From Williamsia sterculiae (GTDB lineage: Bacteria > Actinomycetota > Actinomycetes > Mycobacteriales > Mycobacteriaceae): a DNA stretch of 64,000 nucleotides. The stretch covers positions 402,359-466,358 of the forward strand of contig NZ_FTNT01000002.1 in the NCBI RefSeq assembly GCF_900156495.1. The letters are read 5' to 3'. Of the stretch, positions 54,919 to 64,000 are shown in pieces. The position numbers and the translations under genes were made by a program. The notes below the pieces were generated by a model, which had not been told where the DNA came from, searched no databases, and was given only the letters and a program-made list of their open reading frames with translations. Numbering within the stretch: the first letter of the stretch is position 1; each line of letters begins with the position of its first letter.

Positions 54919-56081
54919 TGGATCCCGCTCAGGTCTGGTTGGACACCGACGGGTCCGACCTCATCCGATGGCGTAGGCATCTGCACGCGCATCCGGAACT
55001 CTCGCGCCACGAGGTGCAGACGACGGCGTTCGTCGCCGACGAACTCGCGGCGTCCGGGATCGCGGCACGCCCGCTGCCGGAGGGCACCGGACTGGTCTGT
55101 GACCTGGGGCCGTCGGATGGCACCCGCATCGGGCTCCGCGCCGACATGGATGCGTTGCCGATCACCGAGCAGACGGGACTGCCGTTCTCATCGCTTGTCG
55201 ACGGGGTGTCGCATGCCTGCGGCCACGACGCGCACACCACCATCCTCCTGGGGGTCGCGAAAGTTCTCGCCTCGATGCCGGAACTGCCGATCGGCGTACG
55301 ACTCGTCTTCCAGCCCGCCGAAGAGGTGATGCCAGGCGGCGCCATCGACGCGGTACGCGCTGGTGTCACCGATGGCGTTTCCAAATTCTTTGCGCTGCAC
55401 TGTGATCCCAAGTTGGAAGTGGGGCGTGTGGGGTTGCGGACCGGCCCCATCACGTCGGCGGCCGACCACGTTCGGTTGACCCTCACCTCGCCAGGTGGGC
55501 ACACGTCGAGGCCGCATCTCACCACCGACCTGGTCTACGGCATGGGAACCGTCATCACCGGACTACCCGGTGTGCTGTCGCGGCGGGTCGACCCGCGCAG
55601 CGGCACGGTGATGGTGTGGGGTGCGGCGCATGCGGGTAACGCCCCCAACGCGATCCCGCAACAGGGTGAGCTGCGCGGAACGGTGCGCACCGGTGATCAC
55701 GACACCTGGGACCTGTTGGAGCCGCTCATCCGCACGACCATCGGCGAGCTGCTCGCCCCGCTGCGCGTCGATTACGACCTGGCGTATCAGCGCGGCGTGC
55801 CGCCGGTGGTCAACGATCTGGCGAGTACGGAGATCCTGCACACCGCGGCCGCTGCAATGGGACCCGAGGTGGTCGCCGACACACCCCAGTCCGGTGGCGG
55901 CGAGGACTTCTCCTGGTACCTCGAGAAGGTGCCCGGCGCGATGTGTCGGCTCGGCGTCTGGGACGGGGTGTCGCCACAGGTGGATCTCCATCAGCCCAAT
56001 TTCGTCATCGACGAACGCGCGCTGGCCATCGGGGTCAGGACCCTGGTCGGTGCGGTGTTGGCGGCGGCGGCCGTCGGATAG
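54918..56081 (+). CDS. M20-family metal-dependent amidohydrolase
   Basis: 387 aa. HLHAHPELSRHEVQTTAF, LRADMDALPITEQTGLPFSS and SHACGHDAHTTILLGVAKVL supply zinc ligands; FQPAEEVMPGGAIDAVRAGV holds the Glu pair. Similar to IAA-amino acid and N-acyl-amino acid hydrolases (mycobacterial AmiA1/AmiB1). Substrate unknown: an N-acylated amino acid or peptide fragment. Translationally coupled to the enoyl-CoA hydratase-like gene. Confidence 0.88.
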   Translation: MDPAQVWLDTDGSDLIRWRRHLHAHPELSRHEVQTTAFVADELAASGIAARPLPEGTGLVCDLGPSDGTRIGLRADMDALPITEQTGLPFSSLVDGVSHACGHDAHTTILLGVAKVLASMPELPIGVRLVFQPAEEVMPGGAIDAVRAGVTDGVSKFFALHCDPKLEVGRVGLRTGPITSAADHVRLTLTSPGGHTSRPHLTTDLVYGMGTVITGLPGVLSRRVDPRSGTVMVWGAAHAGNAPNAIPQQGELRGTVRTGDHDTWDLLEPLIRTTIGELLAPLRVDYDLAYQRGVPPVVNDLASTEILHTAAAAMGPEVVADTPQSGGGEDFSWYLEKVPGAMCRLGVWDGVSPQVDLHQPNFVIDERALAIGVRTLVGAVLAAAAVG

Positions 56082-56087
56082 TCGACG

Positions 56088-56570
56088 TCAGTCGGCGGTG
56101 GGGCCCGGCCCCGGTCCGACATTGCGTGCATCGCGCACCCGCAGGGCACGGACGTAGCTCTGCGGCGCGCCGGCGATCTCGGCCGCATCGGCCATCACCC
56201 CGAGATAGCGCGCGGACGGCAGGCCGCCCTCGAAGGCGTCCAGGACATAGAGCCAGGCCAGGATCGGGCCCTCGGCGGTGTCGATTCGCCCGCGGATCTT
56301 GCGGTGGATCTCGAGTTCCGAGCCCTCCCAACGGTCGAGGGCCGCCTCGTCCTCCGGTGTCACGTCGTACAGGACGACGAACACCCGCGCGTCGGGGTTG
56401 TCACGATCCTCGGCGACGGTGGCCAGAGCGCCTTCCCAACCGATGTCCCCGCCGCCGAAGGTCAACCGCCACCCGTTCAGCCACCCGGTTCCGGCCATGG
56501 GGGAGTGCGGTGCCCGTTCGGCCATCTGATCGGGATGCATGTTGGACCCGTAGGCGGCATAGATCGGCAC
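56088..56570 (-). CDS. gamma-glutamylcyclotransferase-like protein
   Basis: 160 aa, GGCT/AIG2 fold. YAAYGSNMHPDQM supplies the substrate-binding YGSN loop at residues 7-10; the catalytic Glu is in ALDRWEGSELEIHRK. Probable release of 5-oxoproline from gamma-glutamyl compounds; natural substrate unknown. It converges with the M20 gene and is divergent from lpdA. Confidence 0.85.
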   Translation of the reverse strand: MPIYAAYGSNMHPDQMAERAPHSPMAGTGWLNGWRLTFGGGDIGWEGALATVAEDRDNPDARVFVVLYDVTPEDEAALDRWEGSELEIHRKIRGRIDTAEGPILAWLYVLDAFEGGLPSARYLGVMADAAEIAGAPQSYVRALRVRDARNVGPGPGPTAD

Positions 56571-56723
56571 GGCGAAAGCCTAGATGTTCGTCGGCCGGAC
56601 CGAAAGCACGGACCCCGTGTGCCCGAGGTGGCATCGATTAGGTTTGGCCGTGGGTACGTTCTCGAAACGCACCGCACGCAGACGACGCAACACATACGGA
56701 CAACGCAGGGAGTGGTTCGCGCA

Positions 56724-58124
56724 ATGACCAGGATCGTGATCATCGGCGGCGGACCGGCCGGCTACGAGGCGGCACTCGTCGGTGCGGCGTACGGCGCCGA
56801 CGTCACTCTGGTCGACTCCGACGGTGTCGGCGGCGCATGCGTGCTGTGGGACTGCGTGCCGTCCAAGACCTTCATCGCCTCCACCGGCATCCGCACCGAG
56901 GTACGCCGGGCCGTCGACCTGGGCATCAACCTCAAGGTCGAAGGGGCGCTGGTGTCGCTACCGCAGATCCATCAGCGCGTCCGTGACCTCGCATTCGCGC
57001 AGTCGGCCGACATCCGTTCCCGCCTGGAGAGCGAGGGCGTGCGCCTGGTCGCCGGCCACGGACGGTTCGTCGACGGGGGGGTGGGCGCCGGTCACCGGGT
57101 GCAGGTCACCACGGCCGAGGGTGGGGACGACGTCCTCGACGCCGACGTCGTGCTCATCGGCACCGGTGCGTCACCGCGGGTGTTGCCCGACGCGCAGCCC
57201 GACGGCGAACGGATCCTCACCTGGCGCCAACTCTACGACCTCGACGCGCTCCCCGAGCATCTTGTCGTGGTCGGCTCCGGCGTGACCGGAGCCGAATTCG
57301 TGCACGCCTACACCGAACTCGGCGTGCAGGTCACCATGGTGTCCAGCCGCGACCGGGTGTTGCCCGGTGAGGACGAGGATGCCGCGCTGGTCCTCGAGGA
57401 CGCGTTGGCCGAACGCGGCGTGACCCTGGTCAAACATGCTCGTGCCGACAGTGTGGACCGCACCGAGGACGGGGTGGTCGTACATCTCGCCGACGGCCGT
57501 ACCGTCGCGGGTTCCCACGCGTTGATGACCGTCGGTTCGGTCCCCAACACCGGTGGCCTCGGGCTCGAGGCGGTGGGACTGGACACCGACCGCGGCGGGT
57601 ACCTGCGGGTCGACCGCGTGTCGCGGACCGCGGTCGCGGGCATCTACGCCGCCGGTGACTGCACCGGGTTGCTCCCGCTCGCCTCGGTGGCCGCGATGCA
57701 GGGCAGGATCGCCATGTACCACGCCCTCGGTGAGGGAGTCAGCCCCATCAAACTGAAGACCGTGGCCTCCGCCATCTTCACGCGCCCCGAGATCGCCACC
57801 GTCGGGGTGAGTCAACAGGCCATCGACAACGGTGAGTACCCGGCCCGCACGGTGATGCTGCCGCTGTCGACCAATCCACGAGCCAAGATGAGCGGCCTGC
57901 GACGCGGTTTTGTGAAGATCTTCTGTCGCCCGGCCACCGGTGTGGTGATCGGCGGGGTGGTCGTCGCACCCACCGCGTCGGAGTTGATCCTGCCCATCGC
58001 CATCGCGGTGCAGAACAAGCTGACCGTGGACGACCTGGCCAGGACATTCTCGGTCTACCCGTCGCTGACCGGGTCGATCACCGAGGCCGCCCGTCAGCTG
58101 GTGCGACACGACGACCTGGACTGA
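56724..58124 (+). CDS. lpdA: LpdA-type flavoprotein NAD(P)H:quinone reductase
   Basis: 466-aa class-I flavoprotein disulfide reductase-like enzyme. FAD motif IVIIGGGPAGYEAALVGAAY; a CX4C pair in GGACVLWDCVPSK near residue 40; NAD motif VVGSGVTGAEFVHAYTELG; second FAD site IYAAGDCTGLLPLASVAAMQ. The C-terminal His-Glu dyad of dihydrolipoamide dehydrogenases is replaced (SVYPSLTGSITEAARQL), as in M. tuberculosis LpdA, a quinone reductase. ATG 56724 is used; the frame is open to 56304. Confidence 0.87.
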   Translation: MTRIVIIGGGPAGYEAALVGAAYGADVTLVDSDGVGGACVLWDCVPSKTFIASTGIRTEVRRAVDLGINLKVEGALVSLPQIHQRVRDLAFAQSADIRSRLESEGVRLVAGHGRFVDGGVGAGHRVQVTTAEGGDDVLDADVVLIGTGASPRVLPDAQPDGERILTWRQLYDLDALPEHLVVVGSGVTGAEFVHAYTELGVQVTMVSSRDRVLPGEDEDAALVLEDALAERGVTLVKHARADSVDRTEDGVVVHLADGRTVAGSHALMTVGSVPNTGGLGLEAVGLDTDRGGYLRVDRVSRTAVAGIYAAGDCTGLLPLASVAAMQGRIAMYHALGEGVSPIKLKTVASAIFTRPEIATVGVSQQAIDNGEYPARTVMLPLSTNPRAKMSGLRRGFVKIFCRPATGVVIGGVVVAPTASELILPIAIAVQNKLTVDDLARTFSVYPSLTGSITEAARQLVRHDDLD

Positions 58125-58284
58125 CGCGCGCCCGGGCACTGCGTGTTCCCATCTGCTGGGAACTCGGTTTCATATTCTGGTCAGTGCGACCTAGCATGGC
58201 CCACACGGGGCGATCTGCACCCCGGTGTCCCGGTGACCACACGCATCACCGCTTGTCTCTGTCGTGTTGTCATCAGGAGTCGCC

Positions 58285-59469
58285 GTGTCCTCCCCGTCGT
58301 TGTCGTCGTCGACCGTCCGCCCGTCGCGGGCACTGTCCAGCATCCGTGGTTCGGCCATCCGCGATCTGTTGCGGGTCACCGAGCGCCCGGATGTCTTGAG
58401 CATGGCCGGCGGTCTGCCGGCCACCGACCTGATCCCGTCCGATCGGATCGCCGAGGCGGCGTCCCGGGTGATCTCCGAGGCGTCGGCGTTGCAGTACACG
58501 GTCAGCGCGGGCGTCCGCCCGTTACGAGAGGTCGTCGCCGACCGTGACGGCACCCACCCGGAGCGGGTGCTGATCACCCATGGTTCACAGCAGGCGTTGT
58601 TCTTGTCGGCGCAGGCGCTGCTCGACCCGGGCGATACGGTGATCGTCGACGATCCCGTGTATGTCGGTGCGCTGCAGGTGTTCCAGTCGGTGCGCGCCGA
58701 GATCGTCGCGCTGCCGATCACCGCTGAGGGGACTGACGTCGACCGTCTGGAGCGGTTGCTCAGCGACGGGGTGCGACCGCGAATCGTGCACACGGTCAGC
58801 AATTTCCACAATCCCGCCGGGGTGACCGCGTCGGCGCGGACACGTCGGCGACTTGCCGAACTGGCCGCCGACCACGGTTTCTGGATCATCGAGGACGACC
58901 CGTACGGACAGTTGCGCTTCGCCGGGAGGTCGATGGACCCGATACCCGGCGACCGGGTGATCCGACTGGGGTCGGCCTCGAAGATCCTCGCCCCTGCGCT
59001 CCGGGTCGGTTGGCTGCAGGCATCACCGGACGTGGTGGAGCTGGTGGAATTGCTCCGCCAGGGAGCGGATCTGTGTGGATCGACCTTCGCCCAACTGATG
59101 ACCGCGGATCTGTTGGGGGACAGCGACTTCATGACCGCGCACGTCAGCGATCTCCGACGCGAATACGCTCGGCGGGCCGCAGCGCTCACCGGTGCCTTAC
59201 GTACCGATCTGGGCGCCGTCTGTGGGGTCGAGTTCATCGAGCCGGAGGGCGGCATGTTCTGCTGGCTGCGTCTACCCGGCCTCGACACCGCGATCCTTCT
59301 GGACCATGCGGTCCGCGCAGGGGTGGCGTTCGTGCCCGGAGCCGCATTCGCCGTGGACGCAGGTCTCGGGGACCGTCTGCGACTGAGCTTCGCCACCTTG
59401 TCCCCGGATCAACTGACCGAGGCCGTGCGCCGCCTGGCGACGGCGGTGCACGACCTCGGGCGTGGCTGA
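58285..59469 (+). CDS. PLP-dependent aminotransferase (class I/II, MocR/AadR-like)
   Basis: 394-aa fold-type I aminotransferase without the GntR domain of MocR regulators. Landmarks: LSMAGGLPATDLIPSDRIAE, LQYTVSAGVRPLREVVADRD, ITHGSQQALFLSAQALLDPG, FHNPAGVTAS (substrate Asn), and the Schiff-base lysine in GSASKILAPALRVGWLQ. Similar to 2-aminoadipate and aromatic aminotransferases. GTG 58285, with AGGAG 5 nt upstream. Confidence 0.83.
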   Translation: MSSPSLSSSTVRPSRALSSIRGSAIRDLLRVTERPDVLSMAGGLPATDLIPSDRIAEAASRVISEASALQYTVSAGVRPLREVVADRDGTHPERVLITHGSQQALFLSAQALLDPGDTVIVDDPVYVGALQVFQSVRAEIVALPITAEGTDVDRLERLLSDGVRPRIVHTVSNFHNPAGVTASARTRRRLAELAADHGFWIIEDDPYGQLRFAGRSMDPIPGDRVIRLGSASKILAPALRVGWLQASPDVVELVELLRQGADLCGSTFAQLMTADLLGDSDFMTAHVSDLRREYARRAAALTGALRTDLGAVCGVEFIEPEGGMFCWLRLPGLDTAILLDHAVRAGVAFVPGAAFAVDAGLGDRLRLSFATLSPDQLTEAVRRLATAVHDLGRG

Positions 59470-59508
59470 TGCGGCACACCCACCCGAAAACCGCAGCAGA
59501 TCCGATCT

Positions 59509-59566
59509 CCCGCAGTTGTCGTGTTCTCCCGCCGAAGCATCGCCAGGAAGTCGGTGAAACTGCGGG
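59509..59566. repeat. inverted repeat after aminotransferase gene
   Basis: CCCGCAGTT (59509-59517) and AACTGCGGG (59558-59566) form 9-bp arms with 40 bases between them. It may work as a two-way terminator for the convergent aminotransferase and secreted-protein genes, or be chance. Confidence 0.4.
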
Positions 59567-59586
59567 AAACTATTCGGCTGAGCGCG

Positions 59587-59862
59587 TCAGCGGGTGACGA
59601 CGACGATCCAGGTGCGACCGGAGTAGAAGCCCCACTGGTGACGCTTGACGTCGAAGTGCGGGGTGACGCGGACACCGCGGTAGACGAACGGGCCGTAATT
59701 GGGACGATGTACCACGATCTGTTGCTGCACGGGTGCGCGATGGATGTTCTGCTGTGCGTGGGGTGCCGGCTGCGGCGCGGCCGACGCGGTCGCGGTACCC
59801 AATCCCAGTGCGGTCCCGGCCATCGCTCCAGCCACCACGACCGACATCGCGAACTTCTTCAT
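59587..59862 (-). CDS. small secreted protein
   Basis: 91 aa from ATG 59862 (MKKFAMSVVVAGAMAGTAL); GTG 59868 is possible but too close to the GGGAG RBS. Signal peptide cleaves near ATASAAPQ. The mature part (~60 aa) is Gln/His/Pro-rich then basic-aromatic, ending GFYSGRTWIVVVTR. No family is recognised; no cysteines. The gap to glpK (59863-60065) has only a CGCTGCGGAAACGCTGCGC direct duplication. Confidence 0.65.
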   Translation of the reverse strand: MKKFAMSVVVAGAMAGTALGLGTATASAAPQPAPHAQQNIHRAPVQQQIVVHRPNYGPFVYRGVRVTPHFDVKRHQWGFYSGRTWIVVVTR

Positions 59863-60065
59863 TGTCACGGTCTTCTCCCTGTACCCAGTTGTCCTGCACC
59901 CGGTGTCATCATCGGGTTGCGGCTACGGCGCTTTCCGAGCCAGTAGGAAAAGTACGGATGATTCCTGTCAGAAGGATCGGCGAAACACTGTGCGGGAACT
60001 GTCAATAGAATGCTGCGAGTGCGGTGGACGGACGCTGCGGAAACGCTGCGCTTCAGTGCTCTGAG

Positions 60066-61592
60066 TCAGGCCAGGTCGAAGCTGTGTCCGACCGCGGTGT
60101 CCCATCCGTCGAACAACTCGTCGCGACGTCCGGTGGACATCTCGGGTTCCCACGTCCGGTCCTCGGCCCAGTTGGCCCGGATCTCGTCCTCGGACTCCCA
60201 GTAGCCCACGGCGAGCCCCGCCGCGTAGGCGGCACCGAGGGCGGTGGTCTCGTTGACCACCGGTCGCACCACCGGAACCCCGAGGATGTCGGATTGGAAC
60301 TGCATCAACAGGTCGTTGACGACCATCCCGCCGTCGACCTTGAGAATTTCCAGCTCCACCCCGGAATCGGCTTGCATTGCCTCGATCACCTCGCGTGTCT
60401 GGTACGCGCTGGCCTCCAACGCCGCCCGCGCCAGGTGACGGCGATCGGCGAAACGGGTGAGTCCGACGACCACCCCACGGGCGTCGGGCCGCCAACGAGG
60501 CGCGAACAGCCCAGAGAAGGCCGGGACGAAATACACCCCGCCGTTGTCCTCCACCTCGGCGGCGAGATCCTCGACCTGCGATGCGCTGCTGATGATCCCG
60601 AGATTGTCGCGTAGCCACTGCACAAGCGAGCCGGTGACGGCGATGGATCCTTCCAACGCGTACACCGGTGCGTCGTCACCGATGCGATAACAGATGGTGG
60701 TGAGCAGTCCGTGTTCGCTGAACACGGGGTCCGTTCCGGTGTTCAGCAGCAGGAAGTTCCCGGTCCCGTAGGTGTTCTTCGCCTCACCGGGGGAGAGGCA
60801 GGCCTGGCCGAAGGTGGCCGCTTGCTGGTCACCGAGGATCCCCGAGACGGGTACACCGGCCAGTACCCCCCGTTCGCGGACGTGTCCGTAGACGTCCGAC
60901 GAACTGCGGATCTCGGGCAGCAGGGCCTGCGGGACACCCATCTCCGCGCAGATGTCGGGGTCCCACTGCAGGGTCCGGATGTCCATCAGCATCGTCCGGG
61001 AGGCATTGGTCACGTCGGTGATGTGCAGGCCACCGTCCGAGCCGCCCGTCATGTTCCACAGCACCCAGGTGTCCATCGTGCCGAAACACAGATCTCCCGC
61101 CTCGGCACGGTCGGCGAGCCCGTCCACCTCGTCGAGCAACCAGCGGATCTTCGGGCCGGCGAAGTAGGTCGACAACGGCAGGCCGGTGCGTTCGCGGTAT
61201 CGGTCGTCGCCGGCGTCGCCACCCAGACGTCTGCACAGGTCGGCGGTCCGGGTGTCCTGCCAGACGATGGCGTTGTGCACCGGCTTGCCGGTGGTGCGGT
61301 CCCAAATCAGGGTGGTCTCGCGTTGATTGGTCACCCCACAGGCGACGACGTCGGCCGGGGTGAGATCGGCGGACGCCAGTGCGGCGGCCACGACCCGTCG
61401 GGTGTTCCGCCAGATCTCCTCGGCATCGTGTTCCACCCAGCCCGCGCGGGGGAAGATCTGCCGGTGCTCGAGCTGTTCGCTGCTCACGGGACGTCCGTCG
61501 TGCCCGAAGATCATGCATCGGGTCGACGTCGTGCCCTGGTCGATGGCTGCCACGAAACCGTCCGGGGTGCTCACAGCCTCCGAGTCTGGCAT
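60066..61592 (-). CDS. glpK: glycerol kinase
   Basis: 508-aa FGGY kinase forming glycerol 3-phosphate. [20 protein letters not shown] is the N-terminal phosphate loop; [10 protein letters not shown] holds substrate residues; [20 protein letters not shown] is FGGY signature 1 region; [20 protein letters not shown] and [20 protein letters not shown] signature 2 region. ATG 61592 kept; an internal GTG (MSTPDGF) is possible. Divergent from glpD, whose product consumes its product. Confidence 0.94.
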   Translation of the reverse strand: MPDSEAVSTPDGFVAAIDQGTTSTRCMIFGHDGRPVSSEQLEHRQIFPRAGWVEHDAEEIWRNTRRVVAAALASADLTPADVVACGVTNQRETTLIWDRTTGKPVHNAIVWQDTRTADLCRRLGGDAGDDRYRERTGLPLSTYFAGPKIRWLLDEVDGLADRAEAGDLCFGTMDTWVLWNMTGGSDGGLHITDVTNASRTMLMDIRTLQWDPDICAEMGVPQALLPEIRSSSDVYGHVRERGVLAGVPVSGILGDQQAATFGQACLSPGEAKNTYGTGNFLLLNTGTDPVFSEHGLLTTICYRIGDDAPVYALEGSIAVTGSLVQWLRDNLGIISSASQVEDLAAEVEDNGGVYFVPAFSGLFAPRWRPDARGVVVGLTRFADRRHLARAALEASAYQTREVIEAMQADSGVELEILKVDGGMVVNDLLMQFQSDILGVPVVRPVVNETTALGAAYAAGLAVGYWESEDEIRANWAEDRTWEPEMSTGRRDELFDGWDTAVGHSFDLA

Positions 61593-61687
61593 GTCCAGGC
61601 GTACGCCCGGCCGGAATCGCGGCGTCCCGCGTCCGGAGCTACCGACGGGTAACCTGGGCGTCGGCAGCAGAGGAGGTGTTCGACGTC

Positions 61688-63442
61688 GTGCCCGTTCAGC
61701 ATGACCGTGAATTCGACCCGGACCGACCCGCCGACATGGGGCCGCTCTACCGCGCGGAGGCCTGGCGTCGGCTCGGCGATGAGACGTTCGACATCGTGGT
61801 GATCGGCGGCGGTGTGGTGGGCGTGGGGAGCGCCCTCGACGCAGCCACCCGGGGTCTGCGGGTCGCGCTGGTGGAAGCCCGCGACATCGCGTCGGGAACG
61901 TCGAGCCGGTCGTCGAAGATGTTCCACGGGGGACTCCGGTACCTGGAGCAACTCGAGTTCGGACTGGTGCGCGAGGCCCTGCGGGAGCGTGAGCTCTCGC
62001 TCAGCGTGTTGGCCCCGCATCTGGTCAAGCCGTTGCCGTTCCTGTACCCGCTGACCCATCGGTACTGGGAGCGACCGTACGTGGCGGCCGGCATCTTCCT
62101 CTACGACACCATGGGTGGGGCCAAATCCGTTCCTGGACAACAGCATGTGACCCGGTCGGGAGCGTTGCGGGCGGCACCGGCGTTGAAACGCACCGCGTTG
62201 ATCGGCGGTATCCGCTATCACGACACGGTCGTCGACGATGCCCGGCACACTCTCACTGTCGCCCGCACGGCGGCCAATTACGGTGCGGTGGTGCGATCTT
62301 CAACGCAGGTGACCGGATTTCTGCGGGAGGCCGACCGGGTCAGCGGGGTTCGCGTCCTCGATACCGAGTCCGGAGAGACCACCGAGGTGCGCGCCCACTG
62401 CGTGATCAACGCCGCTGGAGTCTGGACCGATGAGGTTCAGGCGCTGTCGAAGACCCGTGGTCAGTTCCGGGTCCGAGCGTCCAAGGGCGTGCACATCGTG
62501 GTGCCCCGCGATCGCATCGTCAGCGAGACCGCGATCATCCTGCGGACCAGCAGTTCGGTGCTCTTCGTCATTCCGTGGGAGACCCATTGGATCATCGGGA
62601 CCACGGACACCGACTGGAACCTTGATCTGGCCCATCCGGCGGCGACCCGGGCCGACATCGACTACATCCTGGACCGGGTGAATGAGGTGCTGGTCAGCCC
62701 GATCACCCATGAGGACATCGAGGGTGTGTACGCGGGGTTGCGGCCGCTGCTGGCCGGTGAGAGCGAGGCCACCTCGAAGCTCAGTCGTGAGCACGCGGTG
62801 GCCGAGGTCGCGCCCGGTCTGGTGTCGATCGCCGGTGGGAAGTACACCACGTATCGGGTGATGGCCGCAGACGCGGTGGACGCCACCACCGACTTCATTC
62901 CCACGCGTGTCGCCCCGTCGATCACCGAGAGGGTGCCACTGGTGGGTGCGGACGGCTACTTCGCCCTGATCAACCAGTGCGAACACCTCGGTGAGCGATA
63001 TGGACTGCATCCCTATCGGATCCGACGACTTCTCAATCGGTACGGCTCGCTGATCGACGACGTGCTCGGGCACGCTGCTGACGATCCCTCACTGTTGCGA
63101 CCGCTGGCCGCGGCCCCGCAGTACCTGCGGGTGGAGGTGGTGTACGCGGCGTTGAACGAGGCGGCGCTGCACGTGGAGGACATCCTCGCTCGCCGTACGC
63201 GGATCTCCATCGAATACCCCGATCGCGGGATGAACTGCGTTCAAGAGGTCGCCGATCTCGTTGCGCCGCTGCTCGGTTGGAGACCGGAGCAGGCGGAGTT
63301 CGAGGTGCGGACGTATCGCGAGCGGGTGGAGGCCGAGATCGCTTCCCAACGACAACCCGATGACGCATCGGCCGATGCGTTGCGCGCGTCGGCCCCGGAG
63401 TTCCGTGCGGAGATCCTGGAGCCGGTGCCGGTTCCGGACTGA
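61688..63442 (+). CDS. glpD: glycerol-3-phosphate dehydrogenase (FAD, respiratory)
   Basis: 584-aa membrane-associated flavoprotein passing electrons from glycerol 3-phosphate to quinone, giving DHAP. FAD motif [40 protein letters not shown] binding region; [29 protein letters not shown]. The C-terminal DUF-type helical domain is present. GTG 61688 with GAGGAGG 11 nt before; the frame is open to 61379. Together with glpK, this is the glycerol route. The 95-bp divergent gap shows no clear operator. Confidence 0.94.
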   Translation: MPVQHDREFDPDRPADMGPLYRAEAWRRLGDETFDIVVIGGGVVGVGSALDAATRGLRVALVEARDIASGTSSRSSKMFHGGLRYLEQLEFGLVREALRERELSLSVLAPHLVKPLPFLYPLTHRYWERPYVAAGIFLYDTMGGAKSVPGQQHVTRSGALRAAPALKRTALIGGIRYHDTVVDDARHTLTVARTAANYGAVVRSSTQVTGFLREADRVSGVRVLDTESGETTEVRAHCVINAAGVWTDEVQALSKTRGQFRVRASKGVHIVVPRDRIVSETAIILRTSSSVLFVIPWETHWIIGTTDTDWNLDLAHPAATRADIDYILDRVNEVLVSPITHEDIEGVYAGLRPLLAGESEATSKLSREHAVAEVAPGLVSIAGGKYTTYRVMAADAVDATTDFIPTRVAPSITERVPLVGADGYFALINQCEHLGERYGLHPYRIRRLLNRYGSLIDDVLGHAADDPSLLRPLAAAPQYLRVEVVYAALNEAALHVEDILARRTRISIEYPDRGMNCVQEVADLVAPLLGWRPEQAEFEVRTYRERVEAEIASQRQPDDASADALRASAPEFRAEILEPVPVPD

Positions 63443-63455
63443 CCGGGCGGGGTGT

Positions 63456-63490
63456 CCAGCGGCGCCTCCCGGTGGGTGGGGCGCCGCTGG
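63456..63490. terminator. glpD terminator
   Basis: CCAGCGGCGCC (63456-63466) pairs perfectly with GGCGCCGCTGG (63480-63490), 11 bp with a 13-nt loop. It lies between the convergent glpD and the secreted-protein gene, so may serve both. Confidence 0.8.
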
Positions 63491-63501
63491 CTTCGTCTGT
63501 G

Positions 63502-63996
63502 TCAGGCCGGCAGCAGTGACGGGAAGGCGATGGCGGCGTCGGCGAACGCGCCGATCCGATGCTGGAGGTAGAACCCCAGTCTCAGGTGGCGGTCGGATTC
63601 GTGACCGGGTACTTGCTCGTAGGTCTTCGGATCGATCGGGTAGACGATGTCACCCAACAGGTCTGCTTTGCCTGGCACGTTGTAGGAGGCGAACAGGGCC
63701 GGCAGTGGGAAGCCGATGATGGCATACTTGGGTGCCGCCGGATTCCCAGCACGGAGTGAGGTCACGCGTTGCAGCACCATCCCGTTGCCGTAGGGGGTCG
63801 GGGCGATATCTTGATACACCTGCACCCCGGCACCGAACGCGGCGGCGTAGGTGATGTCGTCGAGCTGACTGACCTGGTGAACCACAGTCGGTGCGACGGG
63901 TGCAGCGGTGGCGGTAGCTGCGGCGGTGGTACCGGCCAGCCCCGCGATCATGGCCGCGGCGGCCGCGCCGGCCACCCGCAGACCGATCGTCGTCAC
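63502..63996 (-). CDS. secreted protein of unknown function
   Basis: 164 aa. Signal peptide MTTIGLRVAGAAAAAMIAGL with probable cleavage near ATATAAP. The mature domain contains VHQVSQLDDITYAAAFGAGV, LQRVTSLRAGN, IIGFPLPALFASYNVPGKA and ends RIGAFADAAIAFPSLLPA; no cysteine, no known motif. It converges with glpD. Its 5' region lies at the window edge but the start (ATG 63996) is inside, with too little sequence left to judge its promoter. Confidence 0.6.
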   Translation of the reverse strand: MTTIGLRVAGAAAAAMIAGLAGTTAAATATAAPVAPTVVHQVSQLDDITYAAAFGAGVQVYQDIAPTPYGNGMVLQRVTSLRAGNPAAPKYAIIGFPLPALFASYNVPGKADLLGDIVYPIDPKTYEQVPGHESDRHLRLGFYLQHRIGAFADAAIAFPSLLPA

Positions 63997-64000
63997 AGAT

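Noticed and set aside
61379-61687. Extension of glpD into the glpK region
   Set aside because: Overlaps the glpK coding start on the other strand; RBS and homology favour GTG 61688.

Overview
The window is 64 kb of high-GC, densely coded actinobacterial chromosome. Leaderless-looking promoters, mycobacterial-type LexA and IdeR boxes, a SAM-IV riboswitch and frequent 4-bp gene overlaps all fit the Mycobacteriales. The gene order (glpD, lpdA, M20 amidohydrolase, purine nucleoside phosphorylase, pmmB, upp, add, deoA, cdd, sdhCDAB, class-III aminotransferase, dacB, yihY, trpS, icd, metY, metX, DUF3017, folD, trmL, dnaE2) matches, as I recall it, the order in Mycobacterium tuberculosis between about Rv3302 and Rv3370. 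A Gordonia-like genus is my best guess. There are no rRNA or tRNA genes, insertion sequences, prophage or CRISPR array, and no gene-free gap longer than 300 bases.

Left part (1-17.8 kb): the 5' part of helR with a rifamycin-associated element; a MarR-controlled epimerase operon; a secreted LppP/LprE-like protein; LexA-controlled dnaE2. Directly behind dnaE2 lies what reads as a complete retron: a non-coding RNA whose two 20-nt ends are complementary (18 Watson-Crick pairs plus one G-U), followed 35 nt later by a YGDD reverse transcriptase with a roughly 97-residue N-terminal extension and no separate effector gene. Then come trmL, a PLP dehydratase, a pentapeptide-repeat protein, folD-DUF3017, an Hsp70-like membrane protein, metX-metY under a SAM-IV riboswitch, and a drug-efflux MFS-MarR operon with twin operators.

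Middle (17.8-39.6 kb): icd, a second MFS transporter, bacterioferritin with its 59-residue ferredoxin partner (bfd) flanked by IdeR-like boxes, xth, trpS, yihY and dacB. An amine/polyamine catabolic block follows (two class-III aminotransferases, Lrp regulator, aldehyde dehydrogenase, FAD oxidoreductase, APC permease, universal stress protein), with a GAATCGGTTG motif shared by two of its control regions. Next are a CitE-like lyase, a GH27 lipoprotein, and a LuxR regulator divergent from an acyl-CoA synthetase.

Right part (39.6-64 kb): sdhCDAB with a strong IdeR-type box upstream, the nucleoside salvage genes cdd-deoA-add and upp/pmmB/punA, an EspC-like plus NlpC/P60 pair, an ABC ATPase, enoyl-CoA hydratase and M20 amidohydrolase, a flavoprotein reductase, a MocR-type aminotransferase, and divergent glpK/glpD with small secreted proteins around them. 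Together these cover TCA cycle and respiration, methionine and folate one-carbon metabolism, nucleoside salvage, glycerol use, iron storage and DNA damage tolerance. The retron is the least expected element.
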